64,000 nt of DNA, taken from positions 39,097,126 through 39,161,125 of the forward strand of contig NW_019211457.1 of assembly GCF_002443255.2 (NCBI RefSeq). The letters are read 5' to 3'. The stretch is from Varroa destructor. Its lineage: Eukaryota > Arthropoda > Arachnida > Mesostigmata > Varroidae. Numbering within the stretch: the stretch's first letter is position 1; each line of letters starts with the position of its first letter. Both the position numbers and the translations under genes were made by a program. Of the stretch, positions 1-23,813 are shown in pieces. Under the pieces are notes generated by a model. The model ran no database searches. It was not told where the DNA came from and saw nothing but the letters and a program-made list of their open reading frames with translations.

Positions 1-873
1 TAAAAAATGTCCGGAAAGCGATATTTGTACCCCATAGCGATGATATTGTCCTAGACACAAAACATTTTACACAGGCAAGCAAACTACAAAATCAGCTAAG
101 GCGATTCGAGTTTACGACGGCGCTGAAGACTGCATTCGCACAAGCAACACAATGCAATCGGCCGGAAGTTTTCGTAGCCACCTGCGATGAGATTGCACGG
201 AGGCGTATGCTTGACCAGTCTCTAGAAAAGCTCGCCGAAAAACATCAGAATGCCATTCTAGATTTTATTTGTAAATACGTCACACTACCTAGATATGAAA
301 ATGTAAGTTTAAACACCAAATGACCAAAATGAATGGGTTTCGGAGGTATTTGATATATATATATATATAATTTTGTTGCTTAGTGTGCTTTGGTTTATTT
401 TTTTATTCATTAAGTGTTTTCTCGTCGCTATCTCAAAATAGCACTCCTAAAGAATCTTCTACTGTTTATGACATTAATTTAAGTAAAAATATACACAACA
501 ATCAGCTTCCAAAGGCAGCTGCTTACTAAATAAAAGCCGTAAAAATATTGTTTGGCCTCGTACCTAGCATTTCACATGAGCATAATGAGCATTAGAATAT
601 TTGGTAGGGCCAATACTAATCGATTTTTTATTTGTTTGATTTCGACTATTTCAGGTTCTTCTCGACTTGATTGAAGTAATGATTCGGGTCCTCCAGAAAA
701 GACGTGAATGGGACGATGTTGTTTGGTTAAAGCTGGAAGAGTTGACGCATCAAATTGATCGATTACATTCAATACAGGACGAGTGCCAGAAGCTAATCGC
801 CATGATCGAGACGATTAATACAAAGAATAGAGAAAGTGTCATAGTTCAACCGATGCCACTTGATTCAGTATAG
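1..873 (+). CDS. UTP15: U3 small nucleolar RNA-associated protein 15 (3' end only)
   Basis: This is the C-terminal part of UTP15, a WD40 protein of the small-subunit processome that acts in the nucleolus in pre-18S rRNA processing. Two exons are visible: 1-302, open in the frame whose codons start at position 3, and 655-873, joined by a GT-AG intron (donor GTAAGT at 303, acceptor TTTCAG before 655) in phase 0. The first holds the helical UTP15_C region: a basic segment, then NRPEVFVATCDEIARRR, then LDFICKYVTLPRY. The second starts VLLDLIEVMIRVL and ends in a predicted coiled helix before the TAG stop at 871. The pattern of paired helices ending in PRY then LLD matches UTP15 orthologs. The WD40 propeller lies left of the window. 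An AATAAA at 1083-1088 could serve as the poly(A) signal. Confidence 0.85.
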
Positions 874-11092
<10,219 letters not shown>

Positions 11093-13303
11093 AATGAGTA
11101 TAGCCCCATTGCTCCTAAACACAAGACATCTTCTGCTCAACCACAGCGTCCACGAAGTCCAGCTGTCAAATGGGCAAGTATCTATCGCCCTTGTTATGCT
11201 TGTATCACTCGTTGATGAAATGTCGGGAAACGAGAAAAAATTATTGGTTCTTATTATTACGATTGCTGCTGTCATTATTAAAAATTACAGGAGCAGATAC
11301 ACTCAAGATGATTCCCAAGGCGGCTCATTGGCCCGTCACAACTACTAATTTTTTTGTCCCAGAGAAACTTAATTGTTTATTATACGGATATAACACTCCG
11401 ATTATACATGATAACATCCATCATAACAATAGGTATTAAATGTCAAAGAGTAATAATTGGGTGTGTGAGATAGGATGAGAATTGTAAGAAACATAGGAAC
11501 ACGATAAAACGTTGAAACAGATGACCGGAAACCAAGAAACACAGAAGACACGGTCGAACAAGGTAAATAAATATGATGGTAAAAGGTTGAAAAACGATCA
11601 GTTGGCTGGTCAATTGACAGATGACTCGTGTCGTTGCAACCCATAAAGCCTGTGGCAGATTCTTTCTAACTCTGACATTACGACTACATTACTTCGTGTT
11701 TTAGGTTTTAAGTGGTGTTCAGTTGGTGGCAACCGGGTACTAGACACGGCCTGTAAATCTATACTATAATTATCAGACTGAATTTTGCAAGAAGAATGGA
11801 TGTATGTTTTATCTCTTTGCATAAATATAGTTACTTGAGCAATTAGACATAGAATTGCATACGTTCACAGACAAAGAAATCGCATTAATTAACCGTGGGC
11901 AAATGCCACAACAAGCGCATATCCCTGTTCAACTAAAATGAAAATCAGAACCTTACGAGCAACTCTCAGCATCACTGAAACAGACTAGGTCTCGTCGAGG
12001 TGCCGTTGTTGATACTGCGTAAGAATGTTGTGCATTGATGTCAAGTACTTTTGCCAGCTTACTTGAAGCCAACGAATTGTGAATGCAGCAAGATTCCTTT
12101 GTCGGAATACAGCTGCTCGCGTTTTGCTACAAGGAGAACGAGGTGACAGCGAATCACGTTCTTCCGCCATAACCCAAGTCACGAGTAAAACATGACTGTT
12201 ATACTAAGATTGTTATACTATGGCCGACAAACTCTACCGCGCGCAAGTTATTAAAACGCAACTCTAATAAATGTAGCATACGGGGGTCGGACGGTTACCG
12301 TGAGGTGGAAAGAACAAGTGATCAGAGCCTTCCCTCGATATTTCAAGTCCTTCACTCTGTCCCCCGGCTGTATAGATCCCCCTCTTGTAAAAAACAATGT
12401 GTAATTAATATTAAAAAATCACAAAAATTACCACAAAAGAGATATGATACGTGAAGATAGGACAGAGAAAATATAATTACACATTCCTAAATAAATACAC
12501 ACATCTATGAGGTGGTCTGGAAATGACAATGGTTATGCCCGTCCAGCGGGCGTATATAGTCGTATTATCAACAGTCTGTTGAATAGGAAGCTTAGTACGG
12601 TGATCAGAAAGAAGACAAGGCGGTATAGGGCGAAAATAACAGATAATGTGATTAAAATGTATACGAGCATATATACACAAAAATGGAATTGCGCCATACA
12701 AAATGCAACGATAATGAATCGAACAGCTGTTAACTGTATGTGGCTTGTTTTCGCTACTGGTGATAAACAAAACAAACGGAAAAAAAATATTTTATGGCGA
12801 ATTAACAAAACCATTGGAGGACGGTAAAGGAACTACAAGGAAATGTATGTCTCTTATTCTAATTCCATATTTCATCCTTTTTCAATCTAGAAGTAAGCTT
12901 GAGCAAATACAACTTTATGATTTGAGGAAACGTACATTTATAACAGAGAGAGGCATTCGAGTAGACGTCGCCAATAGCTTGAAGTCCTCCGATAATTTAG
13001 AGCCATCCAAAGGACAACGAAGTGATAAAAATATCATAATGGTAGAAATGTTTATTCCGCGCTTGTCCTCCATGGTTCATCGTAAAGCTTTTTAGCAGCT
13101 AATAATTATGGCGCGTCAAGGTTTTCGGTTATCTATAAATAAGCAAACAAATAAACATAGCATAAACTATTTGGCATACCAACTGCTAAAAGTAACCAAA
13201 ACACACCGAATCTGCTCTGCTTGTGTTTTAATATATATGTCTATATATCTATAGGCGGACTACAGTCAAACTTGTTTGTGGACTGATTAGCAGTTGGTGC
13301 GTC

Positions 13304-13346
<43 letters not shown>

Positions 13347-16300
13347 GCATTAAGCCTATAAAAATATTAATATATAAAAATATTGAAGTATTTGGGCTCC
13401 CCTTGAGCAATGTCAGCATACACACACATGAATACACAAATACAACAACACAACCGTAATTATTACTGCAAATATTGCGCTAAGTGAAATAATAATTATA
13501 TTATGATGACACTCTATATCGAATATATATTTAGCAAGAAACAGGGCAAACTGCGATAAAAACAATGACATCATCATTTGTACTGTCCGTTGATCTAAAG
13601 ATTAAAAAGTGGCAGTGCGACTGCATCGATACAACGATAGGAAACTTGAGACAAATAAACTGATGATGAGAAGACGCATTCATGGTGATGAGGTACAGAG
13701 ATAAGATTATGAAGATAAAGCTAGACACAATGAATGGAAACAGGGCGGCTGAGGGTAGCGAGAGGAAGATATATATAAGAGAAGGTGAAAAACGTCAAAA
13801 GACGTTGAAAAATATATTGGACAGAACGTTCGAACTAGGTGACAAGACGCTAACGATCAAAATAGAAGTGAGTAGTTTATCGTCAAGACTTTTATTCTTA
13901 AAAAGCGAAAGTATCATTATTATTATTTTAGTTATTATAAAAATAAATCCTGCAATGCAGCTTCGGAAGTAATTGCAATGCGTTTGTAATTTTTTAGGTA
14001 CATTAACGTCTTCGTTGTGATATTTTTGATGCTTACTTAGAGAAAGATCTCAAAGTACACCTTGTGCAACTTTGTGAAGTACTTAAGCTGAAAAAAATTG
14101 ACTCTCCAAATTTCAAATAGAGCACTAACGTGTGACATCATAGTTATCCTTGTTTTGATCTATCGTAGAGTACAATATATCAAGTCTAATAAGCATATTT
14201 AGAGTTTATGATTTAGTATGTGAAAAATTCAGGACGAACTGTTGTGATTTTGCCATACTCTTTGCAAGGATTTTTTTTTGCCAGAGGAAGTCCTTGTGAA
14301 GTTGAGCGTAAAAACACGACACCAATATAGTGCGATGTTTTCCATGAATGGACTGGCACCTATTCGAGCAATAAAACTTTATTTAAAGTTTTACTGTTTA
14401 GTGTTACACCTCCCACAATTAACAACATTACAGAATTTAAACTAATTACTGTGCGGTTATTTACTATTTACCTATAATTACTTATGATTAGCTATTAGGA
14501 CTTCACGAGCTAATATTTTAGCACTTTTGTAAAAATCAGATATTTACTTTCTACCATGTTTTAATGCAAAAAAAGAAACTAAGTATAAATTCACTCGCAC
14601 ACATAATCAAATTATTTGTTAGCATCGGGATAGCTCACACAGCTTAATATCTAACTGAAAATTTCAAACATTGCTAGTTAGAGCCCTGTGATGCATCGAG
14701 CGCTTAAGCAATGCATGTAAAGAAATTAACTATAAATCGAAGAACATGTGTTCTACTTCCCACTTTAATAATAATTAAGACCAGACCCAGAATATATATA
14801 CTAACTATGCTAGCTTGTAACTAATATGGCTAGTGCCATGATGATGCAAGGCTTTGATGCATTACGGTACATAACTATTTAAAAAGCAGATATCCAAATG
14901 ATATCGCTGTGCTTTTCAGCATTGATAAAGATGCAAACACTTTTACCGATAAATGCATTCTTTTTAATTGTTACAATGGTTGCAAATAAAAAAGAAATAG
15001 TTATTATAGAAGTGATGTTGTTGTGACATTCAGGTAGATCAGCAAGATCCGTGAAACTTTGCCCCATGTTAGCTCCGTATGGAAGCAAGTTTATTCATCA
15101 AACGTCTCAATCTCGTGCTGGAATATATAGTACAGTCAGCTCCTTTATTAAACTTAATGTGGCTATTTTCTCTCCTGCCTATATATACATATATATTTGT
15201 TTTTGCCCTAGTGCTCTTTACATGTTGAAGCGCAACGATAACAATAAAAACGTTGTTTTATCTTGTTCAATTTTCATAGACGTGCAATGGAATTACATCA
15301 TGTAAACAATAACCATAATTATAAAAAGAAATACGAATTTACGATTACCGAATACAAAAGTAGGTAAATATTATCGATAAGATGGTTTGTAGAATACAGG
15401 GTGGGCCAAAAGTCACTAAATGTTGTCATTGATGTATTTTTTGCGTTTTAGACATTTACTCACGTTATAGCATGATAACAGAATATTATAGAGATATAGA
15501 AATGGCTTTAGAGTATCCCTGTTGTAAATCGTTGCATCGTTGAATCCGCTTTTATTATTGTATTTTTTATTGTGATAGTTTGCAGAATTCTCATTATTTT
15601 AACAGATGTGAGGATTCTCCACCCGTCAAAGGACTTCCCTCAAACTGTTACTGATTTAACTGTTAATGATTATTAGAACTTCCATGTATTTTTGAAAAGC
15701 TTTCAGAAGTCAATAAGAAGAACAATACGACAAATTAACGACTATTATACTTACTTAGGCGAATGGCTTGAATTCAAAGCATAATAGTAGCGTTAATACA
15801 TTTTTTAAGCACGTGATAGTCGTGGACTATCATTGGGCCGTTTATATCGTTGAAAAGGAGTGCCCAGTCCCTTGTCACCGTAAGTATAATATGAGATCAA
15901 CTTGTTACTGCTGAGTCAAACAAGGTGGGACTTTCCAACCGAAGAAAGTTTGTATAGGAATGGCGAGACTTATTTTTGTGGCATACGTAAAACTGGTTAA
16001 ATACAGATAAAATTACTTGAAGTACGTAGGAACTTTATACCAAAAGGATACCGATTAAATCGAATGTGGCACAACCTTTTTGAACGCTTTTTTGAAAACG
16101 GTTTGCTTGATTATTCCTTAATGGAACTTAAAAGATTTAACTACCTCTGTTAGATTGCTAGAAGTCAAGCGGTAATAATAGTAATTAGTCTAATTTATAG
16201 AAAGCTAAAGAAAGACGGACTGGCCATCCACCAGAGGTAGTTTTTTTTTTTTTTTTTATTTCAGTGTTACAATTTAGTTCTTTACAGATACAGATTCGTG

Positions 16301-17052
16301 GAAGAACAAGACGTATGCACTAGAAGTTCTGTTCCACTGTATCGTGCAATTTAGCTATTGCTTTGACCTCAAATTAGTACACTTACATGCCCATGGCCCA
16401 CTATTCATTTCAAAAGAACACTCTTTACCGACGGCAGAGATCTCTGAAGATATCTTTGTATTGCATAGAATCGCTATAGATACATAAATTTGCGTCATTA
16501 TGGACAAATGCATACCAACGAATAGAAGCTCTATCACGTGCGGAAACATTACCAGTCATAAGTATCCAAGTGAACTGTAAGTCAAACAATTCAGGTACTT
16601 TCTTTGTCTACAGCATTTGCAAGTGCCGGCACAAATTAAGTAGATTTCAAAAATTAGGACAAGAAAAACAAAAGATTTCGACATCCTGAGTTGTTGTAAT
16701 TCAACGAAATAGTTTTTCCATTCGTAGTGAGAAATAGCATCTATATAATTAATTAACCCTGTTTCTATTCTATGCACCTTCTATATTGGTTGAGTAAGTT
16801 TCTCTTAATTTGCACGACAAAGCAAACTCTCGAAAACGACAGGCAATGAACTCTTGCACTATCAGTTAAGTTTCCTAGTTTTCAATTCCTTCTGATTGTT
16901 CTTTTACCTCGACATCCACACCATTTGATTTAGTGGTGTTGCTCGCCGATAACAGCAATATAAATAACCTCTGCATATCCGTATATGAGTATATATAGGC
17001 AATTTATGTATAGTAAAATGTATGTCAGGGGACAGGGCAACAGAGTTAGATA
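11093..17052. other. Intergenic region, RAB14 to BAG2
   Basis: About 6 kb of AT-rich DNA between the convergent ends of RAB14 (+) and BAG2 (-). It should hold the two 3' UTRs. Open frames at 12.5-13.1 kb on both strands are hydrophobic or basic by composition and show no domain. It contains the (AT)n microsatellite listed below, a poly-T run at 16241-16257 and a possible transposon-end motif near 15399. I see no RNA gene. Confidence 0.6.
13305..13344. repeat. (TA)n microsatellite
   Basis: About 20 uninterrupted TA dinucleotides, the longest simple repeat in the window. It lies in intergenic DNA downstream of RAB14. Confidence 0.95.
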
Positions 17053-20000
17053 TTACGACGGCGAACCAGGGTGACAGTGGCTCGGGTCTTCATTTGCTTG
17101 TTCGAGGTGGCAACGCGTTGTCCTCGCTTGTTGTTTTTTCACTGATTGATCCATCGGACCGCCGGCTTGCAATGCATTGATTTGCGTCAGAATGTTCTGA
17201 AGCTTCTTGCGGATCTTTTTCTGGTCATCTACTGCACACTCAATTATCTGCAGCCATGTTAAAATGTCAATGTCAAAATAAAAAGGAACGTGTAAGTAAA
17301 AGTTATTTGGTATGGTGCTTGTTATGATTACTTTCAAAACAAATATATCACGTATAGCTTAATTAATCTTTAACTTATCGACTTTTCATTCATAGTTCAA
17401 GTGTTGTTTAGAAAGAAGTCATGCTTTCCTCAAATTGGTTAATATAGCACATAACCTAAAATCCAGCAAAGTCGTATTTGTACCTAAAATCTACACAGTC
17501 TGTATCAGTAGCAGCTGTACAACTTCAGTTTTTTTCTCTTCGGACCATGTGGGCGTTCTTCACTTACTTAACTACGGGCTTTAATGTATACTAGGCTTTT
17601 CACCTTGCTCTGAAATTTGTGATCTATCGGCCCAGTCGCTTCTGATAAGCACGCATTGAGGTACATTTCGCATAACTCCCTTGTGGTATCGTCATGAAAG
17701 CTGGTAAGTAGCTTGTCCACAACTTCGGTGACTACTCTGAGTGCTTCTACTTGTTGCTCGGTTCTAGGAGTCAGCAAGGTGACGTCGACAGTCGTGGCCC
17801 TCTTCAGAAGACCCGATCTTCGAAACAACAGGTCCTCTTGTTCGGACTCTGATAGCTGCAATAAGAAAGAAAAAGCGTACAAATGAACGCGTAAAAAACG
17901 ATTAGATGTACAAGTACATACATTTACTGTAAGACTCATAAATTTGATAATTGCCCTTTATTCATCACATCAACATTAGGCCAATAACCTTAAACCTCAG
18001 CTGCGTATGTGTCACGCAGTAGGACTAAAATCAGTGAGAATGCTCGAAGTGCTGTTCTGTAATTTTGATTCTTTCAAAGATCGCCATAAAAATGTGTTCT
18101 TCAGTTTAGGTGATCTGAACGCACGTATATTAATAGGCCTAACTCAGAATGTTTTATTTTTTAGCGATCTGAGCTCAGTACAGGTTTTTAATTTGCACTG
18201 CACATAAAAAATAATGACAGACAAATGTTTTTCTAGTAATCGCTTGCATAATTTATTTTTTTCTGAATTATTTTTCTGTATATTTTAGTATACCATGCAC
18301 TTCGCAAATACTGGCATGTTTCAGGCTGTGGATTGTTTTCGGCGTTGTTTTAAAGAACACTCTTCACATAGTTCTATAGGGGAAGCCGAAAGGTGCACAG
18401 CTATAAAACTGGATCTTTCGATGTCATTATGACCCACCGAGATTAGTCGGACCTTGTTCGGACTGGTTCTCCTACCTTGTTGTCCCACACATTGTTTCCA
18501 TCCAATGTTCTCATTTCGATTCAAAAAAGTTTACGCCACTGAATCCTGCTGCAGTTCTATTATTATGCTCAAAGAACAAAAGGGACCATGACACATTCGC
18601 CCCATAAGCTGCGCTACACAGGGACTTTTTGTGATGAAAGTGGGCATTCTGCTAAGTATAAGCTTCATTGAAGAAAATTTGATCAAAAAAGCTAGCAGCA
18701 CCTGCCTCGTGCCTCAGTAGGTAAGTAGTGGATAAACGATGCTTCTGATGGTCTTGGATCTTAAATTGTTAACTGTAACCGGTATGGATGGAAATGCAAT
18801 TCTTATTTCAAAATGCGTTGCAACATGCTCCTCAATAGATCGAGTCATTGCACATGGGGTCGCATTCAGGTCGTCGGATTCGTATTGGACGTCAACAAGA
18901 AGCGTCATTTGTATTCTGTGCGATACTTACGAAGTGGCCACTGTACTCAACCACTCATTGCGATTGTAAGTTTTTATGAAAACCAGACATAGTTCCATTC
19001 TATAGCTTTTCATCATTGCATATAGCAAACATTGCTGAATTTATCGCTAGACAGTCTGTTATCCCTCGGTACACATAAAGAAAAGGGACAAAATCATAAA
19101 TTGATTTTTGGGCCACACTTTACCAAAAGTAAAGAGGATTTTACTCTTCAACTGCTATGGGCAATGACTTTTCCATAGTTTAGCCACATTTGTACAAAAG
19201 GGTATTCGTTTTGTGCGAGTCATGCGACAAAATATTGTTTCTTTTTACAAAAGAGATTACAAAAGAAAAGAAAAAATGAAAAACAGGATTTTACCGATCT
19301 TTTTTTTCATTTTATGTTAACAGAACATACGCAATTCATCTTGAACACTGTCTATATTTTCAGATTTTTAAATCATTAGCTTAATTTGTCATCTGACATA
19401 GATAAAAAAAAAAAAAGCTATTCGTATCAACAGTACCATTATCACTCATGCACTTAGCTTTTTTAATGTACATATTCTCTTAAAATATTATAGGTTTTCA
19501 ATAATAGTCAGAATTTCCGTGATTTGACAGCGGTTGGTAAACTAAACATTCACTTGCAGCCATAGTATTCGTATTTGGCCTTCTTGGCTAGTGGCTTCTC
19601 TTCTGTTTTGATAGAACATTTTTGGGTCATATTGTTCTGGTTAAAGTTAGTTACTCACGAAAGAGGGGAGGCTACTTCACGGTTCAACTAATTCAAACAC
19701 TCTATGAGCAGATTTTACCTTATAGATTGAAAAGTCTATATGAGAACACAACCTTGTTACTAAGCCACGATACAGAATATTCTTACTCTCCGCATTCGTC
19801 GCAACTTACAAAAAAGGGAAAACAGTTGCACTTCGATGTTTAATTGTGTTTGAGCCATTGGAAAGCAATCATTTCCAGAAGTTGAAAAAAATGCAGCAAA
19901 ATTTTATTTAGAACCGTTTCTAATAAGGGAATGATATATATGAACTCTATTAGCGATCATTAGCACATAATGGACTAGCTTTTTTTTTGGTTGACAACTT

Positions 20001-20797
20001 CTTACCAAGCGAAGCCATACGTATCGTTGTGGAATAGGTCAGCCATGCTTAGTTCGTTGGCTGACGCAAAGGTGTATTTATCCTATGGTATGTAATCATG
20101 AGAGCCAAATCAGTAGCTCCCACGTATCCTTGCTACGACTGAGCAATAGTAAGATTATCGCAAGCAATTTAACGATACCAGAAGCAACGCTGTCCTCTCC
20201 ATCGTCATCATCAATAAACAACAATATACGTATTGCGTGCGAATAACCTATTTTGGGCTATACGATGAAAATGACAATATGTCTCGAAATGACTAAGCAA
20301 TTATAATTGATATTTAAACTGCAGTCCAAACATTTCCACAGTAATTCGGCCCGGACTATACATAGGAACCATTGGTTATTTTAGTGTGAATCGGCTGATC
20401 GACTTTGCCTGTTATTATAACGGTGGACTGTAAAGGAATCAAGCCGGTACAATCGCTTTCCTGAATCACTGAATTTACAGCAGTGACCTAGAAAAATTTC
20501 CGACGAATTGTATGAGCAGCAATCGTAGAACGATCATCATTTTCTTTCTGATCCACTCATAATTTTTTGTGCAGCTATTAACATTGCAACCTTTTGTTTC
20601 AACGCCACATGTAGACTACATGACAAATACTTAAATATATAAGAACTAACCATTTGAAGCTCCGGCGAGTCAGAAAAATTTTGTAACACTTCAACTAATG
20701 TGTCTTTTTCAACTTCCAACGCCTGAACAGCTGACCTCATAATCTCCACACGCCTCTCTATTGAATCTAACAGTTCTACAAGTCTTCCCGAAGACAT
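17053..20797 (-). CDS. BAG2: BAG family molecular chaperone regulator 2
   Basis: Complete BAG2, a 197-residue co-chaperone that binds the Hsc70 ATPase domain as a nucleotide exchange factor and inhibits CHIP ubiquitin ligase. Three exons on the minus strand: 20651-20797 (starting MSSGRLVELLDSIERRVE), 17604-17855 and 17053-17247, with GT-AG introns, all phase 0. The first exon is the N-terminal coiled coil (LDSIERRVE, then ALEVEKDTLVEVL). The second covers LSESEQEDLLFRRSGLLKRA to GPIDHKFQSK, close to the GPVDQKFQS of other BAG2 proteins. The third starts IIECAVDDQKKIRKKL, the BAG2-type BAG helix. The C-terminal tail after about residue 165 is short and poorly conserved. Intron 1 is 2.8 kb and holds no gene I can see. 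The gene is divergent from PIH1D1. Confidence 0.92.
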
Positions 20798-22543
20798 TTT
20801 GATTAATAGTGTTTAATATGCACTGTTACCGATCAAATAATAACAAATGTTTTGAATCGGAAATTGCGCATAACACGCAATTATCTCGCCAGAACAAGAT
20901 CGAGCCAACTCTGTAAACGGCTTTCGAATGTTGACACCCGCGGGAGAGAGGTGCGGTCGGCTTAGAATTAGGTGGGAGAGGGTCGCTTCCGGGGGAACTA
21001 GCTGAATCCTGGGACTTGATTTTTTTTAGTAACTAATATTGTTCATTAATGCTTGCTATATCGTAGTGCGAAGAGTTAATCCAAAAACAGATAGGTGATC
21101 ACCCAGTGACAGCATGAACATGTTTCGTGTATTTGAATACATCCAGATGTTTAGTCTAAAGCTCGGATTAGTAATACCGTTGAAAATCGGTGCCACCTAC
21201 TACCACCTTCGCCCGCGTTACTGTCATAATGCTTTATTATTAATTATACTACTAGCGCTGCTATAACCATATTTAAACACTTCAATAACACTATTAGCCA
21301 TTATGACTGTGGTTGGTGACTTAGCATGAAGTCATTTTTAACTATAGAATAAATAAAGGCAACTAATAATCGCTACAAGCGATACTGTCAATGCCAAATA
21401 ATGGAGGGGTGGTTGCGCCAATATTCAAATTGCCCGCGTTATATCCTCCCACGAAATGAAAACAACTTCCTTCCATGTTTAGTCCCTAGTGACCGTATCA
21501 CAATGGACGACCATGTCTTGATAGGTACCAATTTACCTATTTACTGAACAGCTTATCATTTCATGATCTTGGTGAGTTTTCCACGAACGTGTGCTTTACA
21601 CTGACACCATCACCATCTGTCAAATATGTACGTACATAGCAGAAGGCGTTATGACATCGATTGTCAATATAGCATGTCCAAATGTATTCTGAGTGCGTTT
21701 ACATGATGAGGCTCTGTAGCTAATGTTCGATACATATCGTAATGTCTGTTTGTTGTTCTGTGCTGTAGATTGAGAGTCGTCCACTTCTATGCAATCGCGG
21801 TCATATTAAGGTAATCATTAGACGCCAAATCCGTAATATATGCATGTGGTGCAACATTTAAAAGAACACTAATTGCGCAAGATTTAGAACGAATTGACCG
21901 TTCCCATTGGCCGCTATTTTTCGTAGTATTGTTCGAAGATTTGCTGAAGTTTCCGTTCCGCGCACCTAACACATCTGACTGTCAAGGGAACAACGGGATA
22001 TTCGATTATTTCAATATAAGGCAAACAAACGAAAATATGAGCAGCTTGCATGTACCAGCGCTTGTGAGATAATGTCCTTGGTCCCTTCTTTCAGTGTTGA
22101 CAGTTTCTTCACAGCTAGTAATAATTTGAAATGCAGTGTGCACGGGAAAAATAGTACAGGTATCCAAATTTTGTTTCTAAGTAACTTTATGCAGAACTTT
22201 TCTTTTCTTTCGCGTGGATTTATAAATTAGGTTGCTGGAAAGGTTCTATTTTCGAGATGGTGTTACAAGTTTGTTTTGAAAAAATTAAACTTATGATTGT
22301 AACTACATGAACTTGCGTGCACCTCGGTTCGCTGTGTTTGTATTTTATTTTCTTGCACACTCCCTATATTCAGCATTACCGGCAATTTCAGGACTGAGTC
22401 GAGAAAGCCATCCACCCTCAGTCTCGTCTACGAGTCGTCGAATGATCCACTGAGGGGGAGTAAAAGAAGACGATATTAACTAAAAACTATCAACCACTGG
22501 AGTCAGCTGTGCGCAGGCAAGAGGAATTGTTACTAAGGTCAGA
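20798..22543. promoter_or_regulatory. Divergent intergenic region between BAG2 and PIH1D1
   Basis: 1.75 kb separates the BAG2 start codon (-) from the PIH1D1 start codon (+), so both promoters and 5' UTRs should lie here. A GC-richer patch at about 20930-21000, just upstream of BAG2, is the best promoter candidate for that gene. No coding frame with a domain is visible. Confidence 0.5.
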
Positions 22544-23470
22544 ATGACAACGTTCCTTGACGCCCCCTCGACGTCATCGACGTTCCCGATGCTTTCGAAT
22601 CTCGTACCCGAAGACGAGCAAAATCGCGAGATTCGCGAAGCGTTTGATTCTGCAATGGCTGTATTGGCAGACAAGCCGAAGCTTTGCAACCCTTCAAAAG
22701 GATTATGTATAAAATTTCGCCGGTTTGACTCAGATCAGAAGGCTTTCATAAATCTCTGTCACACAGAGGAAATTCCTTCCCCCAAAGAGCTTTCCGAAGG
22801 GGAACTGGCCCGTATTCTTGAAAGTGATAATTTTACAGCGTATCGGGTTCCACTTAGTCTTGGACTTCCCCACGACGAGCAAGATAAGAGTGGTAAACCC
22901 AGTATGGCGTACGACGTTATTATCAACTCAAAGTTTTTTTGCAAGGTTGCAGAAAGCGAGCTGTTTCGAACGTTTGTGATTCTGTTAGCTGTTCAAGGTG
23001 TTGAAGACAAGTACAACATTCAACTGTCAAGAGAAAATTACGTTATTCTGCAGAATAAGAAATATTGGGGCACAATGCCCGAACATTATATTCAAAACAG
23101 AGGAACTGCAAAGCCAGGTCCGCTCATCGACGAAATCGAAACAATGCCACCACCGAATTCATCTTTAGCAAAGTATAGTTTGGCCTCTACGGCAGCTAAC
23201 GTTGATCCTAGAGTGCGATTAAGTCGTGTACAAAAGCCCGGGAGAACTGCGGAGCATCTGGTAGCTGAGATAAAACTCGCTGATCTACATTCCGTAAAAG
23301 ACATTTCGTTAGACCTGGCTAAGGATCGCATTCTACTTCAAAAGAGTGCTTCGGGTGAAGTCGAACTTGACCTGTATTTACCGTTGCAACTCAATGTGGA
23401 ATCCGCCCGTGCACAATTTGATTATAAAACTCGAGCCCTAAGAATTGATGCACCAATCCTTTGTAATTAG
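22544..23470 (+). CDS. PIH1D1: PIH1 domain-containing protein 1 (R2TP complex subunit)
   Basis: Single-exon gene for a 308-residue PIH1D1, the adaptor of the R2TP-Hsp90 co-chaperone that recruits CK2-phosphorylated clients such as TEL2 for assembly of PIKKs, snoRNPs and RNA polymerase II. The PIH-N domain spans about residues 50-190: GLCIKF, AFINLCHTEEIPSP, YRVPLSLGLPH, MAYDVIINSKFF and GVEDKYNIQL. Lys57 and Lys66 sit where the phosphopeptide-binding lysines of human PIH1D1 (Lys57, Lys64) are placed. The last 75 residues form the CS-like domain (LVAEIKLADLHSVKDISLDL to ALRIDAPIL) that contacts the RPAP3/Tah1 subunit. Length is close to the human 290. AATAAA at 23537-23542, 67 nt past the stop, is a good poly(A) signal. 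PI4KA starts only 343 bp downstream. Confidence 0.93.
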   Translation: MTTFLDAPSTSSTFPMLSNLVPEDEQNREIREAFDSAMAVLADKPKLCNPSKGLCIKFRRFDSDQKAFINLCHTEEIPSPKELSEGELARILESDNFTAYRVPLSLGLPHDEQDKSGKPSMAYDVIINSKFFCKVAESELFRTFVILLAVQGVEDKYNIQLSRENYVILQNKKYWGTMPEHYIQNRGTAKPGPLIDEIETMPPPNSSLAKYSLASTAANVDPRVRLSRVQKPGRTAEHLVAEIKLADLHSVKDISLDLAKDRILLQKSASGEVELDLYLPLQLNVESARAQFDYKTRALRIDAPILCN

Positions 23471-23813
23471 CTAGAAAAACACAATGGATTATGTTGTGTT
23501 GATCAAAATGTGAACAAGACAAACTATGAATGAGCGAATAAATGTGTGTCAAAAGATTACTTATTATGTTTTCATTTTATTATATTGTAAATTTTGGGCA
23601 ATATTGCTAAGTCTATATGCTTACAGCTTACTAAAAAGATCTCGAAGTATGTTTTTACAAGAATCACAGATTTGACATTTCATCATGGTATGAGATAATC
23701 AAAAAACGCCTAATATAATAGAAGATGGTATCCTAAGGCACTACATTACATAGACGATCTGAAATATATGCTCATAATTTTTTAAAAAAATCTGGATTTT
23801 GGCTTCAGGGACA

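Noticed and set aside
12477..13095. Overlapping open frames on both strands, one hydrophobic (minus) and one basic (plus)
   Set aside because: Low stop density in AT-rich DNA without motif, splice logic or recognisable homology.
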